From the NCBI RefSeq assembly GCF_001050115.1, contig NZ_CP012024.1, positions 1,716,001-1,780,000 of the forward strand: DNA of 64,000 nt. Direction: 5' to 3'. The stretch is from Bacillus smithii. GTDB taxonomy: Bacteria > Bacillota > Bacilli > Bacillales > DSM-4216. Below the pieces are notes generated by a model, which saw only the letters and a list, made by a program, of their open reading frames with translations, made no database searches and was not told the DNA's origin. A program made the position numbers and the translations under genes. Each line of letters begins with the position of its first letter. The stretch's first letter is position 1. Below, piece after piece: positions 17,635 through 26,420 of the stretch.

Positions 17635-18179
17635 ATACAAATAATGATCTATTCGTTTATTGGACTTTGTTTGATAATAAACAATGGAAAATGCATATAG
17701 CAGCGACAACAAATGGACTTTGTTATATCGGCTCTCCAAATGGATCACTTGCCGATTTATCCCGTTGGCTGAAGAAGCGCTTACCGAACAGCGTATTGGT
17801 GCAAGATGATCAGAAATTGCAGCCGTATATCGACGAATTATCCCAGTATTTTGAAGGCCAGCGCCAAACTTTTACGGTACCCGTTGATTTATACGGCACC
17901 CCGTTTCAATTATCCGTATGGAACGCATTGTGCGAAATTCCATACGGACAGACAAAATCTTACTCCGAAATTGCGGATTATCTTCAAAAACCGACTTCGA
18001 TTCGTGCTGTTGGAACCGCTATTGGCGCCAATCCAGTATTAATAGTGGTGCCTTGTCATCGGGTGATCGGCAAAAATGGAACTCTTACAGGCTACCGAGG
18101 CGGTCTGGAGATGAAAAAACAACTGCTGGAGCTGGAAAATAAAAATGCCCTTTTCGATGGAAAGTTCTTGCATGTGTAA
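17631..18179 (+). CDS. adaB: AdaB: methylated-DNA--protein-cysteine methyltransferase
   Basis: 182 residues. The C-terminal domain has IPYGQTKSYSEIA (wing/arginine finger region) and VVPCHRVIGKNG, where the cysteine of PCHR is the irreversible methyl acceptor for O6-methylguanine. The N-terminal RNase-H-like domain is typical of Ogt/AdaB. It starts inside the end of adaA. The region after the stop has no clear terminator. Confidence 0.95.
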   Translation: MNTNNDLFVYWTLFDNKQWKMHIAATTNGLCYIGSPNGSLADLSRWLKKRLPNSVLVQDDQKLQPYIDELSQYFEGQRQTFTVPVDLYGTPFQLSVWNALCEIPYGQTKSYSEIADYLQKPTSIRAVGTAIGANPVLIVVPCHRVIGKNGTLTGYRGGLEMKKQLLELENKNALFDGKFLHV

Positions 18180-18410
18180 TAGAATTTTGATCACATTGCC
18201 TCTTTCGGCTGCAATTCAGTGCAACAATCGTTGGACAAGTAAGTCATCCTTTGTTCGGAAATTGATTAGACAAAGATTCGTAGCATGAAATCATCAATAT
18301 GTATGATCAAGAATCTTTCTTTCGCATTATGATGGACGATTCATAATATCGATTTGGAAGAGGAAAAATACTTTATTTGCAATCACCTCTTCCTCCGACT
18401 TTATTAAAGT

Positions 18411-18584
18411 TTATTTCTTTATATCAAGAAAGCACTTTTCACAAAATATTTTCCCTTCGTTTTGTAAAAATGCTTTAATTTCAACCATCCCTCTTCTTTC
18501 AGGATAACGCATTTTCACATAAACCTCTTCATTGCCATGAATTTCTTTTCCACATTTTGAACATTTCGATATTACCTTAAACAT
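18411..18584 (-). CDS. small zinc-ribbon protein
   Basis: 57 residues (58 from the ATG at 18587); GGAGG lies 7 bases before the second ATG. It contains KCSKCGKEI near the N-terminus and FCEKCF near the C-terminus, i.e. two C-x2-C knuckles about 36 residues apart, plus VYVKMRYPERRG in the middle. Similar short proteins occur in Bacillus, often carrying misleading ferric-hydroxamate transporter names. The function is unknown; a structural zinc site is likely. It stands alone. Confidence 0.75.
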   Translation of the reverse strand: MFKVISKCSKCGKEIHGNEEVYVKMRYPERRGMVEIKAFLQNEGKIFCEKCFLDIKK

Positions 18585-18587
18585 CAT

Positions 18588-19084
18588 AATTCCTCCTATT
18601 CTCTATCAGTCATTTATTCTAAATATTCGTTACTTTGACAATCGCTTTAAGGAAGAGTATCACTGTATCAACCATGATACCGCAGACTACAAATACTCAT
18701 AGCAGCTTCGACAAAAGTCAAAAAATGAACGGCTAAAAATACACATGCTTTTTAGCAGTGCTCGTGTTTCAAACATCTTTTGAAAAGTTGACTTTTGTTC
18801 TTCAAAAAAGCGCTACAACGAAGCCGGAATACCTCTTCAACTGCACATATTTAGTGTCATCATCCTTTCACCTTCCTTGAAATCCATTATTTGAATGTAC
18901 AATTTTGTAGATACCTCGATCATGTCAAAAAAAATCAAAAGGATAAGATCATAAGCGAAAATGTACGTACGATTTTAACTAAATTCATACATTCATTGAA
19001 GAATAAAAAATCATCCATTTTTAACTACGAAGTAGGTTTACCAAAGGAGGATTGTTCGATGATCCTTCCTTCCATAAAAGCTAA
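18588..19084. other. gap between the zinc-ribbon gene and DUF2332 gene
   Basis: A 65-codon plus-strand frame (18891-19088) has no ribosome site and overlaps the DUF2332 stop; it is not supported as a gene. No repeats or hairpin terminators were recognised. Confidence 0.35.
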
Positions 19085-20119
19085 TTAATTTAAATCCCAA
19101 TAAAACCATCTACAGTGTCCATCTGTATCCCCAATCGTTACTTTGTGTTCTACTCCATCAATAAAATAGTCTAGATGAAGTTTTCTATCCCACATATTGT
19201 TATATACATGAAATACCTCTCTTGTACTTCCTATCATTTTAATTTTTTCAATTAGTTCATATTTCAAATCTTCTGATATTTGATTCGCGACGTGGGTATG
19301 GAAAATACATATTGCAGTATCTTTTGGCACTTGCTTTGCGACATCTAAAAGTAAAGCTACTCCATCCCCTTCGATAAGTTTCACAGGATTTTCATTAAAA
19401 TGGCTAGCTGCACTTTCAAAAAGCAGTAATCTTTCTTGATGTTCAGGCCAAATAAGAGATTTTAACCATAAATAGTCTTCTCGATCACCCAGATCACTTA
19501 TATGTAAATCTAATCCAACTTTCGATGCTACTGGAGGACTCTCATGAAATAACAAAGGAGTATTGCCCCCTTTTATTTCAGATGTTATATGAACATTTGA
19601 AAGTTTATTTCCATAAACTTCATAGTTTCCGTATGAATAACAATACTGGTCCCATAAAAGTTGCAGACCTGCACTCGTTCCGATTTCAATTAAAGATAAA
19701 GGTTTCTTCGCTTTATTATATACATAGCAAAAAGTTGGATAAAGGTAAGCACAACGCCTTACTTCGTTAGTCTGTACTAACTTACTTTTAAGGATTGAAA
19801 TAATTTCATTTCTATAAATTTGACAAAAATCCTTGAAATGAATAAAAACTTCCTCTAATTCTTTTGGATTTTGAACAATACTTGCATAGTATTCTTTCAA
19901 AGCATGTTTTTTTCCTTTCAACAATAGGTAATGAACAGCACCTAAAAATAAATTCGGAACTGGTTGTCCATCCCTGGCAAACGCACATAATTCCAGCAAT
20001 TCATCATCTTTAGCAATTTGTCGAGACAAAAATTCATATAACCGACTTGAACCTTCGCATTCATAATCAGCAAAATTTTTAAACATTTCAGAAATTAAAA
20101 ATTTATCCAAAATAAACAC
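19085..20119 (-). CDS. DUF2332 family protein
   Basis: 344 residues. SLIEIGTSAGLQLLWDQYCYSYG in the middle resembles the glycine-rich SAM-binding loop of methyltransferases, and FHTHVANQIS and GDTDGHCRWFYWDL near the end are family-conserved blocks of DUF2332. Biochemical function is unknown; a Rossmann-like fold is inferred. The start overlaps the end of the upstream small membrane protein gene by 17 bases, so the two probably form an operon. Confidence 0.8.
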   Translation of the reverse strand: MFILDKFLISEMFKNFADYECEGSSRLYEFLSRQIAKDDELLELCAFARDGQPVPNLFLGAVHYLLLKGKKHALKEYYASIVQNPKELEEVFIHFKDFCQIYRNEIISILKSKLVQTNEVRRCAYLYPTFCYVYNKAKKPLSLIEIGTSAGLQLLWDQYCYSYGNYEVYGNKLSNVHITSEIKGGNTPLLFHESPPVASKVGLDLHISDLGDREDYLWLKSLIWPEHQERLLLFESAASHFNENPVKLIEGDGVALLLDVAKQVPKDTAICIFHTHVANQISEDLKYELIEKIKMIGSTREVFHVYNNMWDRKLHLDYFIDGVEHKVTIGDTDGHCRWFYWDLN

Positions 20120-20429
20120 CCCTAGGTTCTAAATATTTTAAAATAAGAGTTTTTCCATCGTTGAAAACAGAATGGTCTTCGTACTGTTTTCCAAAGTGGA
20201 TTCTCACCAAAGACGGTCCAAAGTATATAGCTTCCCCTTTCTGAACAATTTCAATTTTATTGATTTTACTGGGGGAATAGCTGGTTTCAAGAGCCTTTTC
20301 TTTATAGAATAGGTTGTAGGCAAAATCGCCGATCATAAAAACGGGAATACTCATCAGGATCAAAAACCATATTAAACACCCAACTAATGCCCTTTTCTTC
20401 ATACGTTTAATCTCTTGTTCTATATCCAT
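20103..20429 (-). CDS. small membrane-anchored protein, DUF5412-like
   Basis: 108 residues with one transmembrane helix (about 14-37, VGCLIWFLILMSIPVFMIGDFAY) and an extracytoplasmic domain containing LETSYSPSKINKIEIVQKGE and LVRIHFGK, the kind of sequence seen in DUF5412 lipoprotein-like proteins. Function unknown. It overlaps the DUF2332 gene downstream. The DUF assignment is by eye and tentative. Confidence 0.6.
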   Translation of the reverse strand: MDIEQEIKRMKKRALVGCLIWFLILMSIPVFMIGDFAYNLFYKEKALETSYSPSKINKIEIVQKGEAIYFGPSLVRIHFGKQYEDHSVFNDGKTLILKYLEPRGVYFG

Positions 20430-20919
20430 AAGAAAACAGTCCTTGCAAAATTCAAAGTATCTGATACAAGACTATCATAAGAAACAAAAAAGATAAAAAT
20501 TTTTAAATTTTCAGGTTTATTATCTGTACCTTCCCCATTTGTTTCTTGCAGGAAATGAAAAACTTTTATGCCTTGCCTTAAACATGCCTTATAGAATGCA
20601 TCTCCTAATCGATGTATGATACGATTTTCCAAAATATGTGCAATGGTTCCGATCTGCAAACACTACACCTTAACGTGTCGTATATGCCTGTAATAACGCG
20701 AGTGAACTTTTTTACACCAAAGGCAGCTTGAATCTTTGATTTGGATTTGCGCCTACCTTACTAACCAAAAAGAGCATTACGATCATTCCGGAATAAGCAG
20801 TCAATAAAACATTCCCTTCTTATTTTTTATATTCATCATAAAGGCCATTCTTTTTTGCAAATTTCTCTGCCTTTTATCCCATAATAAAGTTAAATCACCA
20901 TAGAAAAAGGAGGATATGT

Positions 20920-21786
20920 GTGAAAATCCGTACATTTTTATTGCCTTTTATTTTTTTGTCCTCCATTGTTTTCCCGTCTTTCGGAAAAACCGCAACATCG
21001 TCTCTGTATGTCCACTACATAGACGTTGGACAGGGCGACAGTATTTATATCAAAACCTCAGACGGGGAAGATATTTTAATTGACGGCGGCAATAATGACA
21101 AAGGCGATGATGTCGTAGCATATCTCCAACAACAACATGTCGACGATATCGAGATTATGATCGCGACTCATCCGGACGTTGATCACATTGGGGGATTGGA
21201 CACTGTCTTAAAATCCTTTAAAGTAGAACAAGTATACGCTCCAAGAGTTTCTCACACGACTCAATCGTATTTAGATTTTTTGAACGCCGTAAAAAATGAA
21301 GGATTAACCATTCAAACCGCCCAAAAAGGGACTGCTCTTGGTTTAAATGATGTTTCCGCCATATTCGTAGGCCCGGTTAAATCCTACAGCACAGACGATA
21401 CAAACGACTGGAGCGCTGTTCTTAAACTAACATATGGAAAAAGATCTTTCCTGTTTACGGGGGACGTCGAAACAACTGCGGAATCTGATATGATCGCTTC
21501 TAAGCAAAATTTGAGAGCTGACGTGATCAAGATTGGACATCATGGGGCGAAAACATCTACAAGTGAAGCATTCTTGAATGGAGTAAAGCCAACCTATGCC
21601 GTTATCAGCGTTGGAAAAGAAAATACGTATGGGCATCCAACCGCTGAAGTAATAAATCGCTTAAAAATCCACAAAATCAATATTTTTCGAACGGATCAGC
21701 AAGGTACGATTATAGCCAAAACGGATGGAACCCATTTATCTTTTAACGTTAGACCGATAACAAGTAATAGCAACATTGCTCACTAA
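20920..21786 (+). CDS. secreted metallo-beta-lactamase-fold hydrolase (ComEC C-terminal domain-like)
   Basis: 288 residues, GTG start with AAAGGAGGATAT upstream. A signal peptide (residues about 1-24) precedes an MBL fold: YIDVGQGDSIYI, DILIDGG, the metal motif ATHPDVDHIGG, FTGDVE and IGHHGAKTSTS. This matches the stand-alone homologues of the ComEC extracellular domain, proposed nucleases or phosphodiesterases. The following gene encodes a DUF3006 protein, the usual partner. Confidence 0.9.
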   Translation: MKIRTFLLPFIFLSSIVFPSFGKTATSSLYVHYIDVGQGDSIYIKTSDGEDILIDGGNNDKGDDVVAYLQQQHVDDIEIMIATHPDVDHIGGLDTVLKSFKVEQVYAPRVSHTTQSYLDFLNAVKNEGLTIQTAQKGTALGLNDVSAIFVGPVKSYSTDDTNDWSAVLKLTYGKRSFLFTGDVETTAESDMIASKQNLRADVIKIGHHGAKTSTSEAFLNGVKPTYAVISVGKENTYGHPTAEVINRLKIHKINIFRTDQQGTIIAKTDGTHLSFNVRPITSNSNIAH

Positions 21787-21927
21787 GCCCCATCTCCCCC
21801 ATCGTATCATTTAATAGCTAGTGTGAATATTTATTAACAGAACAAGCATGGTCGTACAACATCACAATTTACCGGTCATTTAGAGAAGAGAAGCACGTCT
21901 TGCACTCCCAGACCCAATAAAGAGGAT

Positions 21928-22155
21928 GTGACCATAAAAGTGGAGTATATTATTGATTATTTTGAAGGCGGTTTAGCAGTTTGCGAAACTAAAGACGGAA
22001 AAAGGGTAACGATAGAAAAAAGCAAGCTTCCTAAGAATTGTAAAGTTGGTGATGTGATGAAATTAGAAAATGGCCGTTTTCGTCTGGACAAAAAAGAAAC
22101 GGAAAGACAAAGAAAAGAAATAGAAAATTTAATGAAAGGATTGTTTAAGGATTAA
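21928..22155 (+). CDS. DUF3006 family protein
   Basis: 75 residues. FEGGLAVCETKDGKRVTIEKSKLP followed by KVGDVMKLENGRF (separate blocks) is the DUF3006 beta-barrel-like signature, with a basic C-terminal helix. The start is GTG at 21928, two bases after AAAGAGG, or GTG at 21940. DUF3006 proteins are repeatedly found next to ComEC-like MBL proteins, as here, 141 bases downstream. Function unknown. Confidence 0.82.
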   Translation: MTIKVEYIIDYFEGGLAVCETKDGKRVTIEKSKLPKNCKVGDVMKLENGRFRLDKKETERQRKEIENLMKGLFKD

Positions 22156-22161
22156 AAGGCC

Positions 22162-22187
22162 AAAAGCCCCTCTCAGCAGGGGCTTTT
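22162..22187 (+). terminator. terminator of the MBL-DUF3006 unit
   Basis: AAAAGCCCCT-N6-AGGGGCTTTT perfect 10-bp stem directly after the DUF3006 stop. The T run is part of the stem. Confidence 0.8.
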
Positions 22188-22199
22188 AAACGCATAGCT

Positions 22200-22767
22200 C
22201 GCTGAAAAGTTAGGTGTTACTTTATGATATCGTTCAAAATAAAAGTAATGAACATCCTCTAATGGTTAAAGAAAAGAGAATATTTTGCTTCCGGTCGAAC
22301 GGTTGATGATCTCTTTCATGATGGTTTGAAGATTATCGTTGGCGTTTAAAACTCCCAACAGAATGGTTGAAAACAAAAAATTCCCGCCTAAACAACAAGA
22401 TTGCTTTCATTTCATCTTCTAACCGAATAAAGCTTCTTTATTTAGATGTTTTTTCTGGTGAAACACTTCTTACTTCATTAAATGCACAAGAAAAAAGGAC
22501 AACAAAAAATGCTTTACGTCCTACTCTGTATCTAGCAGTTGCTGGTAGAACATTGATTTTTATTTTTGGCCATGTTAAATTTTTACTATAGATATGTTTA
22601 TCAATCAATAGACCGCTTATTTACTGGTTCCATTGTTGTGATACGACGAGTCATTCCATCATTGTACTTTTAGGTTCTTTCCTGTAAAGTTCACAAGCAT
22701 TGAACGTATTTGTCTACGTAGGAGACAAATACGTTCTAGTAGCCGCTCGCATCGGGATAGGTCACTA
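22200..22767. other. gap with no supported gene
   Basis: A 74-codon frame at 22367-22591 has no ribosome site or recognisable domain. The sequence just before it (22330-22370) looks like coding remnant in another frame, but I cannot name it. Confidence 0.3.
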
Positions 22768-22821
22768 ATGCTGATATCATTTTTCGCAAAATTCCATTAT
22801 TTCCGAAAGGATTTGAATAGT

Positions 22822-23043
22822 ATGTTGTCAAAAAATAAAATGGTCATTGAATTGGATGAAAGATATTTTAATCAGGAAGAATTAAGCAACGCTGTCGTCC
22901 AACATCTAATTAGCAAAGGAAACAGCTGTGAAAAAATCGATCATTACACCATTATTTTAAATAACAAAAAGTACACACTGACTGAAAAGACTATCAATAT
23001 AGGTGTGCCGCTTCAACGGGTGATATTAAAGGAAACGAAATAA
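22822..23043 (+). CDS. hypothetical protein
   Basis: 73 residues from the ATG at 22822 (GAAAGGA 11 bases upstream). It starts MLSKNKMVIELDERYFNQEE and continues as a small alpha/beta-looking protein with alternating hydrophobic strands (HYTIILNNKKYTLTEKTINIG). I do not recognise a family. Codon use is compatible with a real gene. It precedes the fluoride riboswitch by 170 bases. Confidence 0.5.
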   Translation: MLSKNKMVIELDERYFNQEELSNAVVQHLISKGNSCEKIDHYTIILNNKKYTLTEKTINIGVPLQRVILKETK

Positions 23044-23215
23044 CAAATTCACTTTATTATGATTATTTTTGGTGCCTATTGTCGCTATTTGCGGGAAAGT
23101 CCATTTAAAAAACAGTATGAGCCCTTCTCAATGGTATATCTGGATAAATGATAAGAATTTTATATAAGATATTGAATGAAAAAGGCATTAAGTATATAAT
23201 AATTTTCAGCTGAAT

Positions 23216-23300
23216 AGGCGATGGAGTTCGCCGTATAACCGTCCATGCGACTAATGACTCCTACCAGTAATGCACATTTGCTGGTAGGAGTCTATTTTTT
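23216..23300 (+). promoter_or_regulatory. fluoride riboswitch (crcB motif) with terminator
   Basis: GGCGATGGAGTTCGCC is the crcB-motif P1/P2 start, followed by CTAATGACTCCTACCAGT, the conserved pseudoknot and P3 region. GACTCCTACCAG pairs with CTGGTAGGAGTC (23256-23293) and is followed by TATTTTTT, forming the competing terminator. Fluoride binding permits read-through to the two crcB genes downstream. Confidence 0.95.
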
Positions 23301-23332
23301 ATGACAACAATAAAGTTGAGGAGGCTGATAGG

Positions 23333-23728
23333 ATGAACTTATTGGCAATTGGAATAGGAGGATTCTTTGGTGCGATACTCCGTTATTCAGTAGGAAAATG
23401 GATTCCTGCAACCAACGGGTTTCCAGTTGGCACTTTGCTGATTAATCTTGCAGGATGCTTATTCCTTGCTTGGTTTTTCACTATAACTGCGAAACGATGG
23501 ATGATAAACCCGCAATTAAAGCTGGCCATAGGAACTGGTTTCACGGGGGCATTCACGACATTTTCAACTTTCTCCGTCGAAACGCTCAATCTTATAGAAC
23601 ATCAACAATTTTTCATCGCTCTTATTTACCTTCTTTTGAGTGTTGGCGGCGGCATTGGATTCGCGATCATTGGGGCTAAATTGGCTACCTTCAATATTCA
23701 GCAATCGAAAGGGGGAGCAGAAGAATGA
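23333..23728 (+). CDS. crcB: fluoride exporter CrcB/Fluc subunit 1
   Basis: 131 residues with four transmembrane helices. GGFFGAILRYSVGKW, FPVGTLLINLAGCLFLAWF and GFTGAFTTFSTFSVET contain the conserved Asn of the pore, the T-F-S-T-F phenylalanine track and the Na+-site break. Fluc channels are dual-topology dimers exporting fluoride; Bacillus often has two adjacent genes for an oppositely oriented pair. It is controlled by the riboswitch and overlaps the second crcB gene by four bases. Confidence 0.95.
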   Translation: MNLLAIGIGGFFGAILRYSVGKWIPATNGFPVGTLLINLAGCLFLAWFFTITAKRWMINPQLKLAIGTGFTGAFTTFSTFSVETLNLIEHQQFFIALIYLLLSVGGGIGFAIIGAKLATFNIQQSKGGAEE

Positions 23729-24090
23729 TTTGGGTAGGCATCGGAGGAATATTTGGAGCCATTTCGCGGTATCTTCTAGGGAAATGGATTACCGGCAAAA
23801 CATCTTCTGTCTTTCCATTTGGCACTTGGTTTATCAACCTAACGGGTTCATTCATGCTTGGTATTCTTGCAGTTCTGCATTCAAATAAAATCATACCTGA
23901 ATGGTCATGGCTTTTAATTGGCATTGGTTTTATTGGAGCCTACACAACCTTTTCAACATTCGGATATGAAACGATCCAAATGTTGCAGAAAAAAGATGCG
24001 AGGAACGCAATCATTTATGTTTCGACGTCAGTGCTATTAGGGGTTCTTTTCGCTTGGATCGGAGAATTAATGGCAGCTGCACTTGCCTAG
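23725..24090 (+). CDS. crcB: fluoride exporter CrcB/Fluc subunit 2
   Basis: 121 residues, four transmembrane helices. GGIFGAISRYLLGKW, FPFGTWFINLTGSFMLG and GFIGAYTTFSTFGYET repeat the Fluc pore motifs. ATG overlaps the stop of subunit 1 (translational coupling), ensuring balanced synthesis of the two halves of a heterodimeric channel. Confidence 0.95.
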   Translation: MIWVGIGGIFGAISRYLLGKWITGKTSSVFPFGTWFINLTGSFMLGILAVLHSNKIIPEWSWLLIGIGFIGAYTTFSTFGYETIQMLQKKDARNAIIYVSTSVLLGVLFAWIGELMAAALA

Positions 24091-24159
24091 CGTTGGAGTA
24101 TCAATAAAATACATCACGAATGTTTCGCTATTGGGTTTGACGAAAAATTTGGTACCGGA

Positions 24160-24186
24160 TAAAGCTTGGCAAAATGCCAAGCTTTA
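24160..24186 (+). terminator. crcB terminator
   Basis: TAAAGCTTGGC-N5-GCCAAGCTTTA perfect 11-bp stem followed by TTGTTTT. Confidence 0.85.
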
Positions 24187-24467
24187 TTGTTTTAAACTCG
24201 TAATTTCTCAAAGGATTTAGCAAAACCGATGTCATGTTCGATGTTAAACCTCAAAAGCGAATCGAGTGTAAAAGGATGCTCGACACTGGTTTTTCATGTT
24301 AAAAGATTTTCATTATCTTCATCGGCCATTGTTTATTCACGCGGTTCCGGATCTTTTCTAAACAACCTAGTTTAGAATGAATGCGAATAAAAGTAATTGG
24401 AATAATTTTTAAAATAAAAACAGACTAAATGTAAAGATTCCAAAATGAGTGAAGGATGTGATGGGTT

Positions 24468-24626
24468 TTGCGACTAGCAAATAAATCTGGAAGTCTTACC
24501 TATTTAGGATATACTGCAATTATTTTAACAACGGTCTACACTGTAATCATTACAATATTAGGGTTAAATACAATGCAAAAGGTTAAATATATTTATAAAT
24601 CAACTAAGATGAGAAACAGAGGGTAA
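24468..24626 (+). CDS. possible small single-pass membrane protein
   Basis: A 52-codon frame from a TTG at 24468 (GAAGGATG about 12 bases upstream) encodes one hydrophobic helix (LGYTAIILTTVYTVIITILG) and a basic tail (KVKYIYKSTKMRNRG). This could be a genuine tiny membrane protein or the 3' stub of a larger gene. Nothing else is seen in 24187-24695. Confidence 0.3.
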   Translation: MRLANKSGSLTYLGYTAIILTTVYTVIITILGLNTMQKVKYIYKSTKMRNRG

Positions 24627-24686
24627 CGAAATCTTCTCAACCTCTCTATAGTATAGTTTAAGTTGAGCGGACTTACCAAAAACAGG

Positions 24687-24695
24687 ACGAAAAGG
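24687..24695. repeat. 9-bp target duplication, left of ISLre2 copy B
   Basis: ACGAAAAGG, repeated exactly at 26405-26413 on the other side of the element. Confidence 0.93.
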
Positions 24696-24842
24696 GAGTC
24701 AGTCAAGACTTTGTGGGAATTTTTTTGGTTCGCTGAAAATAGATGTAAGTCATAGGTTAGCGAACCATTTTTTTGAATTTCATCCGTAAGCGCTTTCGGA
24801 CTCTCATCCCTTGCCATGACAGACGAATATGTATACCTTTTT

Positions 24843-26210
24843 TTACCATCCCTTGAATTCAGACAGGGCATGATAGATCGGAGTCCCGGACGATTGCTGT
24901 AAATATGGCACGTTATTCCGCGTTACCTCTGGAAGAAGACGGCGGATGCGTTGTTTCGCCTTGTTCACGATCGTCTGTTTGGTAGATGCCGTTTCCTCCG
25001 CCGGATGCGACGATTCTTCTCCTAAACGATGTCCGAAAAGACGAATCCCATCCATCCGGGCAATCATTGCCTTGAAAAACGCCCTGAGTCCCTTGTCTGT
25101 CCAACTGCGGCGGTATTTCACCCGATACGCCAGCTGGCTCATCACGCTTTCAGCCCTCCCCATCGGATACATGCCCGTTGTGTCCACTCCTTGCTCCTTC
25201 AGCCATTCCCGGTAATCACGGATGCATCCCGGCATCGATTCGATCCGGTGGATCAAGGCAGCCAGCTGTTGTTCTTTCGCTTCGTCCCCCAGCGTGCCGA
25301 GGGCGCTGTTCAGTTCCACAAGCAGCTTCTCTTCATCCTGCTTCGCCAGCTTTTGCCGAATCGCCTGCCACCGTGGATGGCCCGAGAGGCATTGGCGCAA
25401 CTCACGCGCCACGTGGAATCGATCCAATTGGAAGCAGACCCGTCCTTTGAAATACTCCCGGCACGCGGTAATCCATGGAGCGCCGTCCCCGTTGATGACA
25501 AGAAGATCCCGACACGGATCATAGGCATATTCGTTCATCAAAAATTCCTCGAAGCCTTCCCACACCTCCCCCTTGCCTTCATGGACGTAATGGCGCTGAT
25601 TCACGAATTCGATCCGTGAGCCGTTGCGCTTCCATCCTTCGTGAACGGTCAGGATTTTGTCTTCCTTGGCCCGTTTTCCCTTCCCTTGGAGAGAGACAAA
25701 CAGTCCATCGGCCTCCACAAACAGCACCCGTCCATATCGCTGGTCAACCGGGCAGTGCAGCGGAACTTCAGCCTCGAGCACCAACTGGCGGATCGTCTCA
25801 TGGCTCATCACCGGATACCCGACCATCTGGGCAAGCGTATGAGCCGCTTTGCGATAGGAAGAGCACTCCACAGCCAATCCCATCGCCGTTTCTTCTAGAC
25901 AAGGGCTGATTGACTGCGATCCATCAAACGCTAAAAAGGAATCAAGCAAAAACGTGTAACGGTTTTGTTCTCGGTCTAAATAGTAGTTTCGCTCAAAGGT
26001 AACTTCGCCAAACAAGGTTTGAATCGTGGTGCGTCGTTTGTCTTTCAAGTGGTACCGGCGCTTGTCCCGGGTTTCCGCCAATTGTCGGTCGATGTCCTCC
26101 AACAGAGCCGTAAACAGCTCGGTGAAGGCGTTTTGCAAGGCTCGAAACAAATCAAGTTCGATCTCTTTCCATGTCAACGAATTTGTGGTAAGATGTTGTT
26201 GAATATTCAT
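24843..26210 (-). CDS. ISLre2 family transposase (copy B)
   Basis: 455 residues, identical to the copy A protein at 13167-14534. Same UPF0236 blocks (GEVTFERNYYLD, VEADGLFVSLQGKG, INGDGAPWI, LDRFHVARELRQ). Being intact and with a fresh target duplication, it is the better candidate for the active source. Confidence 0.93.
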   Translation of the reverse strand: MNIQQHLTTNSLTWKEIELDLFRALQNAFTELFTALLEDIDRQLAETRDKRRYHLKDKRRTTIQTLFGEVTFERNYYLDREQNRYTFLLDSFLAFDGSQSISPCLEETAMGLAVECSSYRKAAHTLAQMVGYPVMSHETIRQLVLEAEVPLHCPVDQRYGRVLFVEADGLFVSLQGKGKRAKEDKILTVHEGWKRNGSRIEFVNQRHYVHEGKGEVWEGFEEFLMNEYAYDPCRDLLVINGDGAPWITACREYFKGRVCFQLDRFHVARELRQCLSGHPRWQAIRQKLAKQDEEKLLVELNSALGTLGDEAKEQQLAALIHRIESMPGCIRDYREWLKEQGVDTTGMYPMGRAESVMSQLAYRVKYRRSWTDKGLRAFFKAMIARMDGIRLFGHRLGEESSHPAEETASTKQTIVNKAKQRIRRLLPEVTRNNVPYLQQSSGTPIYHALSEFKGW

Positions 26211-26317
26211 GGGACTCTCTCCTCCTGTTTGATGGTGTGAACAATGATCATCTTACCAGGGAGAGAGTCCTTTTTTCATGTTTCCTGCTTGGGATCCTAC
26301 CGCACTTTGCTTGGTGG

Positions 26318-26366
26318 CCCCGATGAGGGGGATTGCGAACCTACGTTCCCAACCCCCTCATCGGGG
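26318..26366. repeat. 14-bp perfect hairpin inside ISLre2 copy B
   Basis: Same CCCCGATGAGGGGG hairpin as in copy A, between the right end and the transposase start. Confidence 0.85.
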
Positions 26367-26404
26367 AATTCTAAGAATTTCTCCCACAAACATTTTACTC
26401 ACAC

Positions 26405-26413
26405 ACGAAAAGG
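26405..26413. repeat. 9-bp target duplication, right of ISLre2 copy B
   Basis: ACGAAAAGG, matching 24687-24695. Confidence 0.93.
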
Positions 26414-26420
26414 AAATAAC

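Larger units (their letters stand above)
24696..26404 (-). mobile_element. ISLre2-family insertion sequence, copy B
   Basis: 1709 bp bounded by the 9-bp duplication ACGAAAAGG, which fixes both ends exactly. Inverted repeats start GAGTCAGTCAAGAC and GTGTGAGTAAAATG and share TTTGTGGGA. Apparently identical to copy A, so this is a recent transposition, in an otherwise simple insertion. Confidence 0.95.

Noticed and set aside
18891-19088. 65-codon plus-strand frame
   Set aside because: No ribosome site and it overlaps the DUF2332 stop; translation shows no family features.
20420-20659. 79-codon minus-strand frame upstream of the DUF5412-like gene
   Set aside because: Overlaps the start of the better-supported downstream gene and lacks a ribosome site; could be a gene remnant but I cannot name it.
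22367-22591. 74-codon plus-strand frame
   Set aside because: No ribosome site, domain or neighbour context.
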